Shown piece after piece: positions 6,237 through 7,306 of a DNA stretch of 7,306 bases. The position numbers and the translations under genes are program-made. The first letter of the stretch is position 1. Every line of letters starts with the position of its first letter. The DNA comes from an uncultured Flammeovirgaceae bacterium. GTDB lineage: Bacteria; Bacteroidota; Bacteroidia; Cytophagales; Cyclobacteriaceae. The stretch spans positions 1 to 7,306 of the forward strand of contig CAMLLI010000199.1 in the NCBI GenBank assembly GCA_946480685.1, read 5' to 3'. The notes below the pieces were generated by a model. That model made no database searches. It was not told the origin of the DNA and saw only the letters and a program-made list of their open reading frames with translations.

Positions 6237-7184
6237 ATGCCGAAGTATTTTTTTACCCTGTGCCTGGCCCTGGTGCTGGCCACTGCGTATGCTCAACAAG
6301 AACGTGTACCCGACACTGTGAAGGTGGGCGCGTATGTAATCAGTGTACACGACATTAACTTCCACGATAAAGAATATACCATTCGCTTCTGGTTGTGGTT
6401 TGTATATGATAATGCTGATTTCGATTTTTCAAAACAACTCGATATTCCCAATGCAAAAGAAATAGAACCGCCCGATATCATTGTTGATAGCGTGGAAGGT
6501 AAGTCGTGGGCAATCATGAAAATGAAATGTACCATGAAAGAAAAATGGGATGTGCAGGATTTTCCGTTCGATCAGCAACACCTGAAAGTGCAGATCGAGA
6601 ATGCATTGTTTGATAACCGGAGTCTCGTGTTTGTGCCAGACTTGAAAGGCAGTCGCTTTGATGAGAAGGAAGCGATTGACGGCTGGACGATCCGAAATTT
6701 TCACGTATTGAGCAAGAGTAATGATTATGAGACAGGCTTTGGAGATTCTACAGTGACCGGACAAGTGTTCTCTACCTTTAACATCGAGATGGATATCGAA
6801 CGCAATGCATGGGGATTGTTTATGAAGATCTTCATCGGTATGTATATAGCGTTTCTCATTGCTATTGTGAGTTTTACACCACATCCTTCGGAGTTGGAGC
6901 CGCGGTTCGGATTACCGGTCGGTGGTTTGTTCGCGGCCGTTGGTAACAAGTATATTATTGATTCAGTGTTGCCCGAGTCCTCTACATTTACGCTGGTAGA
7001 TACACTGCATGCCTTTACCTTCTTTGCCATCTTTATGACGCTGGTGGTTTCTGCTATTGCACTGAAGTACCATGACAGTGGGCGTACAGACGCTGCGTTG
7101 CGTGTGAATAGAATTGGTTCAAGAATAGTAGTAGTGTCTTATATTTTAGCGAACTTGATAGCTGTTATATTAGCCTTACGTTAA
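6237..7184 (+). CDS. prokaryotic pentameric ligand-gated ion channel (Cys-loop receptor homologue)
   Basis: A 315-residue protein, about the length of GLIC and ELIC. Signal peptide 1-19 (ending TAYA before QQ) is followed by a beta-sandwich ligand-binding domain (about 25-190) containing the Pro-loop WDVQDFPFDQQ (104-114). The two loop cysteines of animal receptors are absent, as in other bacterial members. Four membrane helices follow: M1 about 192-214, M2 about 222-244, M3 about 252-277 and M4 about 292-313. The M4 stretch RIGSRIVVVSYILANLI resembles the SRI...LLAN part of GLIC. It should form a homopentamer in the inner membrane with the binding domain in the periplasm. The ligand is unknown. 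M2 contains E221, R223, G225, G229, F232 and G236, an unusual pore (see findings). A secreted-protein gene starts 13 bases after the stop, suggesting an operon. Confidence 0.92.
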   Translation: MPKYFFTLCLALVLATAYAQQERVPDTVKVGAYVISVHDINFHDKEYTIRFWLWFVYDNADFDFSKQLDIPNAKEIEPPDIIVDSVEGKSWAIMKMKCTMKEKWDVQDFPFDQQHLKVQIENALFDNRSLVFVPDLKGSRFDEKEAIDGWTIRNFHVLSKSNDYETGFGDSTVTGQVFSTFNIEMDIERNAWGLFMKIFIGMYIAFLIAIVSFTPHPSELEPRFGLPVGGLFAAVGNKYIIDSVLPESSTFTLVDTLHAFTFFAIFMTLVVSAIALKYHDSGRTDAALRVNRIGSRIVVVSYILANLIAVILALR

Positions 7185-7197
7185 AATAAAACACGCT

Positions 7198-7306
7198 ATG
7201 AAAAAATGTATCAACCTGAAAGTTGTATTCGCACTACTGGTATCTTTTGCTGCGGCTGATCTGCAGGCACAAACACTGTCGCTGAAATGGAAAGATCGGA
7301 AGAGCA
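7198..7306 (+). CDS. N-terminus of a secreted protein, truncated by the contig end
   Basis: The ATG at 7198 begins a clear signal peptide, MKKCINLKVVFALLVSF followed by AAADLQA, with probable cleavage before QTLSLKW. Only about 31 genuine codons remain: the frame continues to 7306, but bases from 7293 are adapter, so the final residues (DRKS) are artefactual. It lies 13 bases after the ion-channel stop on the same strand, so co-transcription is likely. The mature protein is not visible and cannot be assigned. Confidence 0.75.
   Translation, partial: MKKCINLKVVFALLVSFAAADLQAQTLSLKWKDRKS
7293..7306. other. Illumina TruSeq adapter remnant at the contig end
   Basis: AGATCGGAAGAGCA is identical to the first 14 bases of the TruSeq read-1 adapter and ends exactly at the window edge. 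A chance 14-base match at this exact place is very unlikely. These bases should not be read as genome sequence. Confidence 0.95.

Overview
The window looks like a contig from a member of the Bacteroidota, probably a Cytophagales-like free-living bacterium. The placement rests on family resemblance: a PD40/OmpA outer-membrane protein, the 'CNCVS' type of stand-alone CinA protein, a short four-helix 'cytochrome b-like' membrane protein, a near absence of Shine-Dalgarno sequences, and a TAnnTTTG-type promoter. The last 14 bases (7293-7306) match the Illumina TruSeq adapter and are almost certainly not genomic, so the right edge is an assembly artefact.

Layout, left to right. (1) A plus-strand pair: a 5'-truncated Ser-His-Asp alpha/beta hydrolase (reading frame open from base 3, stop at 944), then 8 bases later a CinA C-terminal/PncC-like amidase homologue (953-1432). 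A perfect 16-bp hairpin ends this unit and also serves the convergent unit. (2) A minus-strand pair: a single-domain response regulator (2670-3020) upstream of a BON-domain protein (1518-2537) with a long Tyr/Asn/Arg/Gly-rich disordered N-terminus. (3) Divergent from it, behind a cluster of TACACTT-type repeats, a small NTF2-like protein (3234-3695) with an unusually strong Shine-Dalgarno sequence. A second bidirectional hairpin follows. (4) A minus-strand OmpA-family protein with PD40 propeller repeats and two carboxypeptidase-regulatory-like domains (3774-5537), separated by a terminator from a four-helix His-containing membrane protein (5680-6123). (5) A divergent plus-strand unit: a full-length bacterial pentameric ligand-gated ion channel (6237-7184) and, 13 bases later, the signal peptide of a secreted protein cut by the contig end.

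CinA-type proteins, BON-domain proteins, receiver-only regulators and NTF2-like proteins are often found among general or envelope stress genes, so the left and middle parts may be a stress-related cluster; this is inference. The right side is envelope-oriented. The most interesting item is the ion channel, whose predicted pore helix mixes features of cation- and anion-selective relatives, together with its unknown secreted neighbour. I see no CRISPR array, insertion sequence, tRNA or rRNA, and no gene-free stretch longer than about 180 bases.
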